From contig CAYVQZ010000021.1 of NCBI GenBank assembly GCA_964453435.1, forward strand, positions 6,987 to 70,986: a stretch of 64,000 nt of DNA, read 5' to 3'. Below are positions 35,059-44,110 of the stretch, piece by piece; position 1 is the first letter of the stretch; each line of letters opens with the position of its first letter. Made by a program: the position numbers and the translations under genes. This DNA comes from CAYVQZ01 sp964453435. Its GTDB lineage: Bacteria > Abyssobacteria > SURF-5. The notes below the pieces were generated by a model, which saw only the letters and a program-made list of their open reading frames with translations, was not told the origin of the DNA and ran no database searches.

Positions 35059-35925
35059 TCAAATCCGCGAGACCGAAACATGTTTGAGCGCCAGTTGCAT
35101 CTCGGCCACGGACTGGAAGCGCTTATCGGGGTCTTTCTCCAACGCTTTCAGAATGATTCGGCTGAGGGCGGGCGGAATTTTCGGGTTTGCGCGGGAGGGC
35201 GCCTCCGGAGTCACCTTCCGGCTTACGTGCATTTTCATTATCTCTTTCCGGTTCTTTCCCTCGTAGGGAAGTTTGCCGACAAAGAGTTCATACATGCATA
35301 CACCGAGGGAATAGATGTCCGACCGCTCATCGACGTGTTTCCCCTTTATCTGCTCCGGCGACATGTATTGGGGAGTCCCCGCTCTCGATTTCGACGTCAA
35401 AAACCTGAACGTCTTCTCCTGCACCGACAGGCCGAAATCGACAATCTTCACCTGCCCCCGCTTCGTAAGAAGAATATTTTCGGGTTTGATGTCGCGGTGG
35501 ACGATGGAGTGAAATCGGCCGTCTTTCAGGCGATGCCGGTGTATGTAGTTCAGCCCCGCGCATATCTGTTCGCACAGGTGAAGCGCCCGCGTCATGCTGA
35601 GGTCCTGCTCGGCAATGTGTTTGCGCAGGTTATCGCCGTCGATGTACTCCATCAGCATGAAACCCTGCATCTTGCCGTCAGTCGTTCGCCGCATCTCGAT
35701 GATATCGAAGATATCGACGACATTGGGATGGTCGAGTTCCCGCGCTATCTCAAGCTCCCGCTTCAGGTATTCAGACTTCTTCTTGTCTTCGAGGAATTCG
35801 TCGGGCAGGACTTTTATGGCAACCTTGCGGTTCTGCTTTTCGTCGACCGCCAGATAAACACGGCCCATTCCGCCCTTTCCGATGGGACGGACAATGCGAT
35901 ACGGACCGACTTTTTGCTCACTCAT
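35059..35925 (-). CDS. Serine/threonine protein kinase (PknB-type kinase domain only)
   Basis: 288 residues, a complete Hanks-type kinase: glycine loop IGKGGMGRVY, catalytic lysine VAIKVLP, HRDIKPENI catalytic loop, DFGLS, and the activation-segment end GTPQYMSPEQIKG. There is no transmembrane or PASTA region, so it is cytosolic. It begins 31 bases after the rnfB stop and is probably transcribed with the rnf operon. Its substrate is unknown. A conserved association would suggest control of Rnf or of redox metabolism. Confidence 0.92.
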   Translation of the reverse strand: MSEQKVGPYRIVRPIGKGGMGRVYLAVDEKQNRKVAIKVLPDEFLEDKKKSEYLKRELEIARELDHPNVVDIFDIIEMRRTTDGKMQGFMLMEYIDGDNLRKHIAEQDLSMTRALHLCEQICAGLNYIHRHRLKDGRFHSIVHRDIKPENILLTKRGQVKIVDFGLSVQEKTFRFLTSKSRAGTPQYMSPEQIKGKHVDERSDIYSLGVCMYELFVGKLPYEGKNRKEIMKMHVSRKVTPEAPSRANPKIPPALSRIILKALEKDPDKRFQSVAEMQLALKHVSVSRI

Positions 35926-35956
35926 CTCGATTGAGACTCACGCTGCCGGCCGATGG

Positions 35957-36958
35957 TCACGCCGCTTCCACGAGGGCGGGCTTGTGCTCGCGCATCTCGA
36001 TAGCCTGCTTCGGGCATTTCCCCACACAGATGCCGCATGCGATGCAGCGTTCCGGATTCACCTCATGCAACTGCTTCGGTTGACCGGTGATCGCGTTCAC
36101 CGGGCAAATCTTCTCGCAGATTGTGCATCCGTTGCATCTGTCCGTAATAAACGCCCTTGCTTCGCTGGGCTTTCGCCAGATGCAACTGTAGGGACACTCG
36201 ATCGCGCAAATGCCGCATTTCACGCATTTCGAACGGTCGATGACGGCAAGACCGTCGTGTACGGCTATCGCATCGTATGGGCACGAACGCTCGCAGACGC
36301 CGCATGCCACGCAGCCAACCTCACAGAGTTTTCGCACCTTCGCGCCGCGGTCACGGGACTTGCACATGACGAAAACTTCCTGATCCGCGTCGTACAAATC
36401 AATCAAGTCCCGCGGACAAACATCGACACACACGCCGCAGCCGGTGCACTTGTCGTACCGGACGTAGGGGACGCGATGAAACGTGTATTCGATGGCGTCG
36501 AACGGACACGATTTGGCGCATGAACCAAGCGCCAGGCAGCCATATGAACACGACTTGGCTCCGTTAAAAAGGATGTAAGCCGCCCGGCAATCGTCTATGC
36601 CATGATATTCATATTCAGTTTTCGCGATTCCGATGTCACCCCGGCACTGAATTTTCGCGACCCGCTGCACGAGCGCCCCTGCTTCGACCCCCATGACCTT
36701 TGCAACGAGGCGCATGGTGGCCTCGCCGCCGGCGACACATGCGTTGACGGGCGCCTTCCCTTCCACAATCGCTTTTGCCGCGGCCGAACAACTCGGGTGC
36801 CCGCACGCCCCGCAGTTGACGCTGGGGAGCGCCTCTTCTAGTTCCACTATCTTGGGGTCTAACTCGACCGCAAATTGTTTCGAGGCAAACGCCAGAACGG
36901 CGCCGGCAATCAGGCCGAGTCCGCCTACAACGGCTATCGCAATCAGTATCGTCTGCAT
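35957..36958 (-). CDS. rnfB: RnfB, ferredoxin-domain subunit of the Rnf complex, with about seven [4Fe-4S] motifs
   Basis: 333 residues. An N-terminal membrane helix is followed by the four-cysteine domain NCGACGHPSC...C. Then come six further cysteine sets: CSYGCLALGSCAKSC, CTGCGVCVDVCP, CVACGVCERSCP, CVKCGICAIECP, CNGCTICEKICP and CIACGICVGKCP. Enterobacterial RnfB has about three clusters; the long form is like that of acetogens and Thermotoga. It takes electrons from reduced ferredoxin into the complex. It lies 109 bases downstream of rnfA. Confidence 0.95.
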   Translation of the reverse strand: MQTILIAIAVVGGLGLIAGAVLAFASKQFAVELDPKIVELEEALPSVNCGACGHPSCSAAAKAIVEGKAPVNACVAGGEATMRLVAKVMGVEAGALVQRVAKIQCRGDIGIAKTEYEYHGIDDCRAAYILFNGAKSCSYGCLALGSCAKSCPFDAIEYTFHRVPYVRYDKCTGCGVCVDVCPRDLIDLYDADQEVFVMCKSRDRGAKVRKLCEVGCVACGVCERSCPYDAIAVHDGLAVIDRSKCVKCGICAIECPYSCIWRKPSEARAFITDRCNGCTICEKICPVNAITGQPKQLHEVNPERCIACGICVGKCPKQAIEMREHKPALVEAA

Positions 36959-37067
36959 GGTTCCATCACTCGTATAATAAACTCCCCGATATCAGCCAAA
37001 CATTTTTTGGCGGAAACCCGCGAGATTCTTTTTTTTCTCTCTTTCGTTATCCTCCGGCAGCTCCGCG

Positions 37068-37661
37068 CTAGAACTTCATGCCCGAGAAACCCATAAATGC
37101 GAGCGAGAGCAAGCCCGCCACGATAAACGCGATCGGGGCTCCCTCCATTGACTTGGGAACTTCGGTAATCTCGAGACGCTCGCGGATGCCGGCCATGAGA
37201 ATCAAGGCAAGGGCGAAGCCGACCGCCGCGCAGAATGAAAACACAATCACCTCTATAATATTGTACATTTCCTTGATATTGAGCAATGCGACACCGAGCA
37301 CGGCGCAGTTTGTCGTTATCAAGGGAAGATATATGCCCAGCGCCGCGTAGAGAACCGGATTGAATTTCTGCAGAAACATTTCCACAAACTGCACGAGCGC
37401 CGCTATCACGAGAATGAACGTCACCGTCTGAAGAAAGCCGACACCGGTCGCAACCAGCACCTTGTTCACGTAATACGTCACCACCCCGGCGAGCGTCATC
37501 ACGAACGCCACCGCCATGCTCATGCCAACAGACGATTCGACGCTTCGCGAAACCCCGACGAACGGGCATATCCCCAGAAATCGGCTCAACACGAAGTTGT
37601 TGATGAAAATGGCGCCGATCGCAATCGTCATCAGCGTGGAGAAATCGACAGTTCCGTTCAT
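37068..37661 (-). CDS. rnfA: RnfA, membrane subunit of the Rnf complex
   Basis: 197 residues, six predicted membrane helices. NNFVLSRFLGICPFVGVSRS near the N-terminus and NCAVLGVAL are characteristic of RnfA/NqrE. With RnfE it forms the inverted-topology pair that holds a membrane-embedded iron-sulfur centre. Its ATG overlaps the rnfE stop (ATGA). Confidence 0.95.
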   Translation of the reverse strand: MNGTVDFSTLMTIAIGAIFINNFVLSRFLGICPFVGVSRSVESSVGMSMAVAFVMTLAGVVTYYVNKVLVATGVGFLQTVTFILVIAALVQFVEMFLQKFNPVLYAALGIYLPLITTNCAVLGVALLNIKEMYNIIEVIVFSFCAAVGFALALILMAGIRERLEITEVPKSMEGAPIAFIVAGLLSLAFMGFSGMKF

Positions 37662-38284
37662 GGCAACTCCTTGTGCCGCGCCGCTCGCCTCACTTCAAGC
37701 CGCCGGCTGATCAGGTTCATCAAGGCCATGAGCGCGCCGAGCGTCAAAAATGCGCCCGGCGGCAGAATCATGACAAGCGACGGCTGAAAATCGGGCGGAA
37801 AAACCGGCCGGCCGAGAAGCTGACCGGAACCCAGGATTTCCCTGACGCCGCCGAGTATCATCAAGTTCACCGTAAACCCCAGCCCCATGCCGAATGCGTC
37901 CACAACAGACATGGCCATCGTATTCTTGGAAGCAAACGCCTCGGCGCGCCCGAGAATGATACAGTTCACCACGATTAAGGGAACGAATATTCCGAGCGCG
38001 GCGTGCAACGCCGGCGTGAAGGCATGCATGGATAAATCGATGATGGTCACAAACGACGCTATGACAACGATGAACGCCGGAATGCGGATTTTCGCGGGAA
38101 TCAGGTCTCTCACGAGAGAGATAACGACGTTCGAGCCGAGCAGCACGCACAGTGTGGCCATCCCCATTCCGAGGCCGTTCACAAGGGATGTCGTCACGGC
38201 AAGAGTCGGACAAAGCCCCAGCATCAACCGGAAAGTCGGATTCTCCTCCCAAAAGCCTTTCAGGAACTCAGTCCGCGCGGACAT
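37658..38284 (-). CDS. rnfE: RnfE, membrane subunit of the Rnf complex
   Basis: 208 residues, about six membrane helices, RnfE/NqrD family: FWEENPTFRLMLGLCPTLAVT at the N-terminus and IVVNCIILGRAEAFAS in the middle. It overlaps the end of rnfG by 17 bases and rnfA by 4, showing tight translational coupling. Confidence 0.95.
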   Translation of the reverse strand: MSARTEFLKGFWEENPTFRLMLGLCPTLAVTTSLVNGLGMGMATLCVLLGSNVVISLVRDLIPAKIRIPAFIVVIASFVTIIDLSMHAFTPALHAALGIFVPLIVVNCIILGRAEAFASKNTMAMSVVDAFGMGLGFTVNLMILGGVREILGSGQLLGRPVFPPDFQPSLVMILPPGAFLTLGALMALMNLISRRLEVRRAARHKELP

Positions 38285-38879
38285 AATTCAGCTTTCCTTT
38301 CAGCTTGTTCCACATATCTTCAAACCCCGATGCCGCCTCTCTGACGGCGTCGGTTATCGCGCGCGAGGTTATGGTCGCAGCCGTTATCGCATCGATTTTC
38401 CCCGACGGGTCGTCTTTTTTCAACCACACCTCGTCGGGCCGGAGCCCCTTGAACTGCTCCAAAAACCACGGCTCGATTTCCCCATAGCGTATCTGGGTCG
38501 CGTTCGCTCCGAGGCCCGGCGTTTCCGAGTGGCTCTTGATACGCACCCCGGCAATCTTGTCTCCGCTCTCCTCCATCGCGATCACGATCTCAATCGGGCC
38601 GCTGTACCCTTTATTCGTCACAACCGTGAAGGCGGTTCCAACCATTTCCCCGTCCAGCCGCCCAACATAGTATTTCTTCCCGTCGACTTCAACGGGCTCG
38701 GAGTCGAACGACACCCGACCGCCCGCCTCCTCGCCAAGAAGGGCCTTTCCCCTCAAAATGCGTTCTTTGTACGCCTCGTTCTCCTCGATGCGAGCCCGGG
38801 TCGCCGCATCCACTATTGCAAGCGCCGCAGCGGACAGCGAACAGATTATGACGAGCACCAGAACCAAACGGGCGTACAT
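38268..38879 (-). CDS. rnfG: RnfG, covalent-FMN subunit of the Rnf complex
   Basis: 203 residues with one N-terminal membrane helix and a periplasmic FMN-binding domain. The flavinylation site appears as DAITAATITSRAI, where the usual SGAT is TAAT; the acceptor threonine is kept. PGLGANAT fits the family. It passes electrons within the Rnf complex. Confidence 0.93.
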   Translation of the reverse strand: MYARLVLVLVIICSLSAAALAIVDAATRARIEENEAYKERILRGKALLGEEAGGRVSFDSEPVEVDGKKYYVGRLDGEMVGTAFTVVTNKGYSGPIEIVIAMEESGDKIAGVRIKSHSETPGLGANATQIRYGEIEPWFLEQFKGLRPDEVWLKKDDPSGKIDAITAATITSRAITDAVREAASGFEDMWNKLKGKLNYVRAD

Positions 38880-38881
38880 CT

Positions 38882-39895
38882 TTATCCGACCCCTTCTCCA
38901 AAGCGACGCGGCGTCGTGTATCTGTCAATCAGAGGCGTGAACGCGTTCATAATCAGAATGGAATAGGACACGCCCTCGGGGGGGCCTCCCTTGAGGCGCA
39001 CAAGAAACGTCAGAATCCCGCAACCGACCCCCATGATCACCTGGCCCTTGATCGTCATAGGCGAAGTAACCATGTCGGTCGCCATGTAAAATGCGCCCAG
39101 AATCAGGCCGCCGGCAAGCATGTGCATCAAATAATCGCCCGTGAAAAACCCTCCGTCGCCTCCGAAAATCCACATGAGAATTCCGACGGTCGCGACGAAA
39201 CTCACCGGCAGTTGCCAGTAGATAAGGCGCCTGAAAATCAGGTACGCCGCTCCCACGAGCAAGGCGACCGCCGATGTCTCCCCGATGCATCCCCCGACCC
39301 TGCCTATAAATAAATCCAAAAGCGTGTACGGGTCCGCCTGTGTTCCCCCTTTCACGAGCGGAGTCGCGGAACTGATGACGTCAAGCGACACACCGAACGC
39401 CCCGGTGACGTCGAGCGTCCAGAAGGAAAACCCCGGACGCTGCCACCATTCGGGTTTCAGCCAGCCCTTCGTCATTGCTACCGGCCAGGCGGCCAGAAGC
39501 ATGACGCGCGCGGCAAGCGCCGGGTTGAAGATGTTTCTGCCGAGCCCGCCAAAGCTTAACTTCGCAATCACAATGGCGAACGCGCTGCCGACCGCCGCAA
39601 GCCACAGCGGAATCGCGGGCGGCAGATTCAAGCCCAGCAGCAGGCCGGTCACGGCCGCGCTGAAGTCGCCGATAGTCAAGTCCCATTTCAAGACCTTTTC
39701 CGTTATCGCCTCAGCCGCTATGGCCGACACCGTCGATACAATCAAGACGAGCGCCGACCGAAATCCGAATAAGAAGAAGCCCATCAGAGTGACCGGCGTG
39801 AGCGCGATGAGCACGTCGACCATCACGCGCCTGATCGTGGCGTCGGACCGGATGTGAGGAGAGGCCGTAACGATTAGCTGCCGCTCGCCAGTCAT
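38882..39895 (-). CDS. rnfD: RnfD, membrane covalent-FMN subunit of the Rnf complex
   Basis: 337 residues from ATG 39895, which overlaps the rnfC stop (ATGA). A longer frame to 40138 runs through rnfC and is rejected. About ten hydrophobic segments, RnfD/NqrB family. The flavin-attachment motif reads VISSATPLV (family SGATPL). It is thought to take part in ion movement (Na+ or H+). Confidence 0.94.
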   Translation of the reverse strand: MTGERQLIVTASPHIRSDATIRRVMVDVLIALTPVTLMGFFLFGFRSALVLIVSTVSAIAAEAITEKVLKWDLTIGDFSAAVTGLLLGLNLPPAIPLWLAAVGSAFAIVIAKLSFGGLGRNIFNPALAARVMLLAAWPVAMTKGWLKPEWWQRPGFSFWTLDVTGAFGVSLDVISSATPLVKGGTQADPYTLLDLFIGRVGGCIGETSAVALLVGAAYLIFRRLIYWQLPVSFVATVGILMWIFGGDGGFFTGDYLMHMLAGGLILGAFYMATDMVTSPMTIKGQVIMGVGCGILTFLVRLKGGPPEGVSYSILIMNAFTPLIDRYTTPRRFGEGVG

Positions 39896-41247
39896 TTCCC
39901 CTCTTTCTGCTCGCGTTTCTTCTGATCCCGCTTGAAAAGTTCCGTCTTCCCGAACTTGAACATGTGCACCATCGGTCTGCCCGCCGGACACACGTACGTG
40001 CAGCACCCGCATTCCACGCAGTCCATCAGCCCCAGCGCGCGGGCTTCCTCGAACTTGTGGCGTTCGCACAATATGCCCAGCGTGGAGGGCGTCAGGTACA
40101 TAGGACATGCATTCACGCACCGACCGCACCGGATACAAGTCTGGGACTCGACAATACGCACGTCGTCGGGCGAGAGCGCCAGTATGCCCGAAGTCCCCTT
40201 TATGACCGGCACGTCGGTGGTATGTTGTGAGATGCCCATCATCGGACCGCCCATCAGGATTTTTGCCGGCGCGACTTCAAAACCTTCACAGTAATCGACC
40301 ACATCCTGAAAACTCGTGCCGAGCCGGACAATCAGGTTCTTCGGATGCGCGATGGCCGAGCCGGTAACCGTCAGGGCGCGTTCGACCAGCGGCTTGCCGT
40401 CGAAAACCGCCTCGGCGACTGCCAGCGCGGTGCCCACGTTGTTGATGGCAACGCCGGCGTCCATCGGAAGACCGCCCCGTGGAACCTCCCGGCCCGTCAG
40501 AACGTATATGAGCTGCTTTTCCGAACCCTGCGGATATTTTGTGTGGACTGCCTCAACACGTATGTTCGAATATCGCGCTGTCTCCGCCCGCAGCGCCACA
40601 ATCGCATCAGGAGTGTTCGACTCGATCCCGATGATGGCGCGCTCGACTCTGACCGCCTTCATCATCAAACGGAGACCGAGAACAATGTCCGCGGCGCGTT
40701 CCTGCATGACCCGGTCATCCGCCGTCAAAAACGGCTCGCACTCGGCTCCGTTCAGGATGTAAGTCTCAATCTTCTTCTCGGGTGGCGGAGAAAGCTTCAC
40801 ATGCGTCGGGAAAGCGGCGCCTCCCAAGCCCACGATGCCGCTCTCGGTTACGGTCAGCTTGATCTCGTCCGGCGAAATCTCATCGAGCTTCTCACGAGCA
40901 TGTTTCTTCCCGAATACCCATTCGTCGGCGCCGTCGGACCTTATCTCGATCGAGTCGCACGAGCGGAACACCGGATGGCTCCGAGGCCCGATCGAGACAA
41001 CCTCGCCCGAGACCGAGGCGTGCATGGCGGTGGTGACAAAGCCCGGCCCCTTCGCGATCTGTTGCCCGGCCTTCACGTGGTCCTTGACCTTGACGGTGGG
41101 ACGTGTCGGAGCCCCGGTGTGCTGTCGCAACGGTATGACAACCCGCTCCGGAGGCGGCATCCTCTCAAGCGGTTTTTTTTCGGTCCGCCGCTTCTCGGTC
41201 GGCGGATGAATCCCGCCACGAAATGTTTTCCTCCCGATGCCGAACAT
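39892..41247 (-). CDS. rnfC: RnfC, NADH/FMN- and iron-sulfur subunit of the Rnf complex
   Basis: 451 residues from ATG 41247 (MFGIGRKTFRGGIHPP) with TTGGAG about 8 bases before; in-frame extension to 41283 is unnecessary. It has the NADH/FMN-binding region (GIVGLGGAAFPTHVKLSPP) and two C-terminal [4Fe-4S] motifs, CIRCGRCVNACP and CVECGCCTYVCP. It is the site of NAD+ reduction. It is the first gene of rnfCDGEAB, the same gene order as in acetogens. Confidence 0.95.
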   Translation of the reverse strand: MFGIGRKTFRGGIHPPTEKRRTEKKPLERMPPPERVVIPLRQHTGAPTRPTVKVKDHVKAGQQIAKGPGFVTTAMHASVSGEVVSIGPRSHPVFRSCDSIEIRSDGADEWVFGKKHAREKLDEISPDEIKLTVTESGIVGLGGAAFPTHVKLSPPPEKKIETYILNGAECEPFLTADDRVMQERAADIVLGLRLMMKAVRVERAIIGIESNTPDAIVALRAETARYSNIRVEAVHTKYPQGSEKQLIYVLTGREVPRGGLPMDAGVAINNVGTALAVAEAVFDGKPLVERALTVTGSAIAHPKNLIVRLGTSFQDVVDYCEGFEVAPAKILMGGPMMGISQHTTDVPVIKGTSGILALSPDDVRIVESQTCIRCGRCVNACPMYLTPSTLGILCERHKFEEARALGLMDCVECGCCTYVCPAGRPMVHMFKFGKTELFKRDQKKREQKEGK

Positions 41248-41323
41248 AAATCTCCAACAACCCTTCTGATATTTGGCTGGCAAATACGAGGTGTCAGGGT
41301 GAGAAAACTGCTTTAAGCTAATT

Positions 41324-41352
41324 ATTTTAACATAAGGCCCGATTCAAGTCAA
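41324..41352 (-). promoter_or_regulatory. Sigma70-like promoter of the rnf operon
   Basis: Minus-strand TTGACT (41352-41347) and TAAAAT (41329-41324), 17-base spacer; both match five of six consensus bases. It lies about 77 bases upstream of rnfC. Confidence 0.7.
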
Positions 41353-41516
41353 TTCCCGACAACTTCTTCGGACGTATGTCCCAACGGTTGCGACCGCAGT
41401 TGCGAGACAGTGCAACGACAGTGCGCCATATCGGGGCTTTCGGTTCTCTTCCGAACACATTCTCTCGCGACCTGACGGTCCGGCTCGGCGTCTCCAAGCT
41501 CCGCCAATTCGCATTG

Positions 41517-41545
41517 TTGAATGGCATGTCACGCTGTGTTAAAAT
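41517..41545 (+). promoter_or_regulatory. Sigma70-like promoter of the que operon
   Basis: TTGAAT (41517-41522) and TAAAAT (41540-41545), 17-base spacer, about 40 bases upstream of queD. The short leader leaves little room for a preQ1 riboswitch and none was recognised. The stretch 41353-41516 between the two divergent promoters shows nothing else. Confidence 0.65.
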
Positions 41546-41585
41546 GATAAGGAAATTGATGAAAAACCGATAGGAGTCAAGAGGT

Positions 41586-41957
41586 TTGTTCGAGTTAACG
41601 GTAAAAGCCGGATTCTCCGCGGCTCACAGCCTGCGCGATTATGAAGGACCGTGCAGCAAAGTGCACGGACACAACTGGGTTGTCGAAGTCGTCGTCTCGG
41701 GCAAGGACATACCCCCGAACGGAATGCTGGTGGATTTCGGACAAGTCAAGCAGGTCGCTTCCGAGGTGCTCTCCAACCTAGACCACACATACTTGAACGA
41801 GGTGCCGCCGTTCGACACGACGAACCCTACCTCGGAGAATCTTGCGCGATGGATTTACGAGGAAACAGCAAAGAGGGTCAACACCGACACGCTCCGGGTC
41901 GCGCGGGTTAACGTTCGCGAGGCCGAGACCTCCTGTGCGAGCTATTTCGAGGACTGA
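41586..41957 (+). CDS. queD: 6-carboxy-5,6,7,8-tetrahydropterin synthase
   Basis: 123 residues from TTG 41586, with AGGAG 9 bases upstream and no better start. The catalytic cysteine and zinc histidines are in SAAHSL and CSKVHGHNW; the downstream LDHTYLNE and PTSENLARWI are typical of QueD. It turns dihydroneopterin triphosphate into carboxytetrahydropterin, the second step to preQ0. queE starts 2 bases after its stop. Confidence 0.93.
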   Translation: MFELTVKAGFSAAHSLRDYEGPCSKVHGHNWVVEVVVSGKDIPPNGMLVDFGQVKQVASEVLSNLDHTYLNEVPPFDTTNPTSENLARWIYEETAKRVNTDTLRVARVNVREAETSCASYFED

Positions 41958-41959
41958 CT

Positions 41960-42616
41960 GTGCTGATAATAAACGAACTGTTCCACAGCATCCAGGGCGA
42001 ATCAACGTATGCCGGACTGCCCTGCGTGTTTGTTCGCCTGACGGGGTGCAACCTGCGTTGCAGTTACTGCGACACGACTTACGCTTACGAGGGCGGCGAA
42101 TCTCGGACCGTCGAAGAGGTGGTCAATCAGGTCAAAGCCTTTCCCGCGCGACTCGTCGAAATCACGGGGGGCGAACCGCTCCTGCAGCCGGAGACGACGA
42201 ACCTGGTTCAAGCGTTTGCAAATAGGGGATGGAAGGTGCTGCTCGAAACGAACGGCGCCATGCCGATTGACGCCGTGGACCCAAGGGCGACCGTCATTAT
42301 GGATATCAAATGTCCCGGAAGCGGCATGTCCGACCGCGTGCTGTGGGAGAATCTGAGCGTTCTGAAACCTCTTGATGAGGTGAAATTCGTCTTGACCGAC
42401 AGAACAGACTACGAATGGGCGCTCGAGGTCATCGAGAGATATCGCCTCGCCGAAAAACACATCGTTCACCTGTCTCCCGCCTTCGGCGTTCTGGACCCCT
42501 CTCGCTTGGCCTCGTGGATGCTCAAACCACAAGCCGCGCACAAGCCCGGCCCCCGGGTGAGGCTTCAACTCCAACTGCACAAATACATTTGGCCCCACGC
42601 CGAACGGGGAGTTTGA
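41960..42616 (+). CDS. queE: 7-carboxy-7-deazaguanine synthase (radical SAM)
   Basis: 218 residues from GTG 41960. IQGESTYAGLPCVFVRLTGC and CNLRCSYCDTTYA give the compact QueE radical SAM site; VEITGGEPLLQ follows. It rearranges carboxytetrahydropterin into carboxydeazaguanine. It sits between queD and queC with gaps of 2 and 3 bases. Confidence 0.94.
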   Translation: MLIINELFHSIQGESTYAGLPCVFVRLTGCNLRCSYCDTTYAYEGGESRTVEEVVNQVKAFPARLVEITGGEPLLQPETTNLVQAFANRGWKVLLETNGAMPIDAVDPRATVIMDIKCPGSGMSDRVLWENLSVLKPLDEVKFVLTDRTDYEWALEVIERYRLAEKHIVHLSPAFGVLDPSRLASWMLKPQAAHKPGPRVRLQLQLHKYIWPHAERGV

Positions 42617-42619
42617 GCG

Positions 42620-43309
42620 GTGGCAGGACAAATCGCAATAGCGCTCGTGAGCGGAGGTCTGGACAGTTGTGTGACAGCCGCCGTCGCCGCCGAAGAGCAT
42701 GAACTCGCCATGCTCCACGTCAGCTACGGACAACGCACGCAGGAGCGGGAGCTTCGCGCCTTCAGGGAAATAGCGCGACATTACGGCGCGAACCGAACCC
42801 TCGTGGCGGACATCGGATACCTTCGGGCGATAGGAGGGTCGAGTCTCACGGATGAAGCGATTTCAGTCGAAAAGGCGGACCTCGGGCGAGAGGGAATCCC
42901 TCTCAGCTACGTCCCGTTTCGGAACACCCACTTCCTTGCCATCGCGGTGTCATGGGCCGAGACAATAGGCGCAACGAAAATATTCATCGGGGCCGTCGAG
43001 GCCGACGGCTCCGGTTACCCCGATTGCCGGGGGATATACTACAGGGCGTTCAACGAACTGATCCGCGTGGGCACGAAACCGGAAACGCGCGTGGAAGTGG
43101 TCGCACCCCTGATTCGAATGAGCAAAGCGCGGATTGTCAAGCTCGCCGTCGAGCTTGGCGCCCCGCTGCATCTGACATGGTCTTGCTACAAAAACAGTGA
43201 CGTGCCATGCGGCGACTGCGATAGCTGCGCGCTCAGGGCACGAGGATTCGAGGAGGCAGGCGTCTCCGACCCCATCGCGGAGCGCCGTCGACAAAAAGAA
43301 AAGAGGTAG
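42620..43309 (+). CDS. queC: 7-cyano-7-deazaguanine synthase
   Basis: 229 residues from GTG 42620. The PP-loop SGGLDSCVTAAVA and the zinc-binding C-terminus CYKNSDVPCGDCDSC mark QueC. It uses ATP and ammonia to convert carboxydeazaguanine to preQ0. Coupled to queE and folE2. Confidence 0.95.
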   Translation: MAGQIAIALVSGGLDSCVTAAVAAEEHELAMLHVSYGQRTQERELRAFREIARHYGANRTLVADIGYLRAIGGSSLTDEAISVEKADLGREGIPLSYVPFRNTHFLAIAVSWAETIGATKIFIGAVEADGSGYPDCRGIYYRAFNELIRVGTKPETRVEVVAPLIRMSKARIVKLAVELGAPLHLTWSCYKNSDVPCGDCDSCALRARGFEEAGVSDPIAERRRQKEKR

Positions 43310-43315
43310 AGAGCA

Positions 43316-44110
43316 TTGCCAAGAAGAAAAATGCGCGACGTCCAGAGCGAGCCCGCCAACCACAGCGTCGAGGTGGACAAGGTGGGGGTGAAAGACGTCA
43401 AATATCCCATAGTGGTGCGCGATAAGGCGAAACGAGAGCAATACACCGTGGCCGACATCAACATGTATGTCAATCTGCCGCACCGGTTTCGCGGAACTCA
43501 CATGAGCCGGTTCATCGAAGTGTTGAACCAGCATCGCGGCCGCATGTCCATGCAGAACATGGAGGAACTGCTCATCGAGGTCGAAAAAGCGCTCGAGGCG
43601 GACAGCGCGCACCTCGAAATGGGATTCCCCTACTTCGTCGAGAAGACTGCTCCCGTTTCGGGCTCGCGAAGCCTCACCGAGTACCGCTGCAAATTCATCG
43701 CATCCCACGGCGAGTCGTTCGGCTTCAATTTCATTCTCGAAGTGAATGTCCCCGTCACCAACTTGTGCCCGTGCTCGAAGGAAATAAGCGAGCAAAGCGC
43801 CCACAATCAGCGAAGCATCGTCACCGTTCAACTCAAGTTCAATGAGTTCATGTGGATCGAAGATGTCATCGCTCTCGTGGAAGAATCGGCAAGCTGCGAA
43901 CTGTACTCGCTGCTCAAGCGGGAAGACGAGAAATACGTTACGGAAAAAGCGTATGCGCGCCCCATGTTTGCAGAAGACGTTGTGCGCGAAATCGCCCAAA
44001 AGCTGGAGGCCGACCCCAATGTGACCTGGTACACGGTCGCATCCGAGAACTTCGAAAGCATCCACAACCACAACGCCTACGCGTTCATAGAAAAAAAACA
44101 ACCGAAATAG
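43316..44110 (+). CDS. folE2: GTP cyclohydrolase I type IB (FolE2/MptA family)
   Basis: 264 residues. VKYPIVVRDKAKREQYTVADI, GTHMSRFIEVL and CPCSKEISEQSAHNQRS, with the active-site cysteine in CPC, identify the metal-flexible FolE2 family. It opens the ring of GTP to dihydroneopterin triphosphate, the entry substrate for QueD, so the four genes cover GTP to preQ0. It starts 6 bases after queC. preQ0 reductase (QueF) and later queuosine genes are not in the window. Confidence 0.94.
   Translation: MPRRKMRDVQSEPANHSVEVDKVGVKDVKYPIVVRDKAKREQYTVADINMYVNLPHRFRGTHMSRFIEVLNQHRGRMSMQNMEELLIEVEKALEADSAHLEMGFPYFVEKTAPVSGSRSLTEYRCKFIASHGESFGFNFILEVNVPVTNLCPCSKEISEQSAHNQRSIVTVQLKFNEFMWIEDVIALVEESASCELYSLLKREDEKYVTEKAYARPMFAEDVVREIAQKLEADPNVTWYTVASENFESIHNHNAYAFIEKKQPK

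Noticed and set aside
38882..40138. Longer RnfD frame starting at 40138
   Set aside because: The extra 81 residues lie inside rnfC in another frame and are low-complexity; the ATG overlapping the rnfC stop is the natural start.
41353..41585. preQ1 riboswitch upstream of queD
   Set aside because: The promoter lies too close to the start codon and no preQ1-I-like loop with an A-rich tail is visible.
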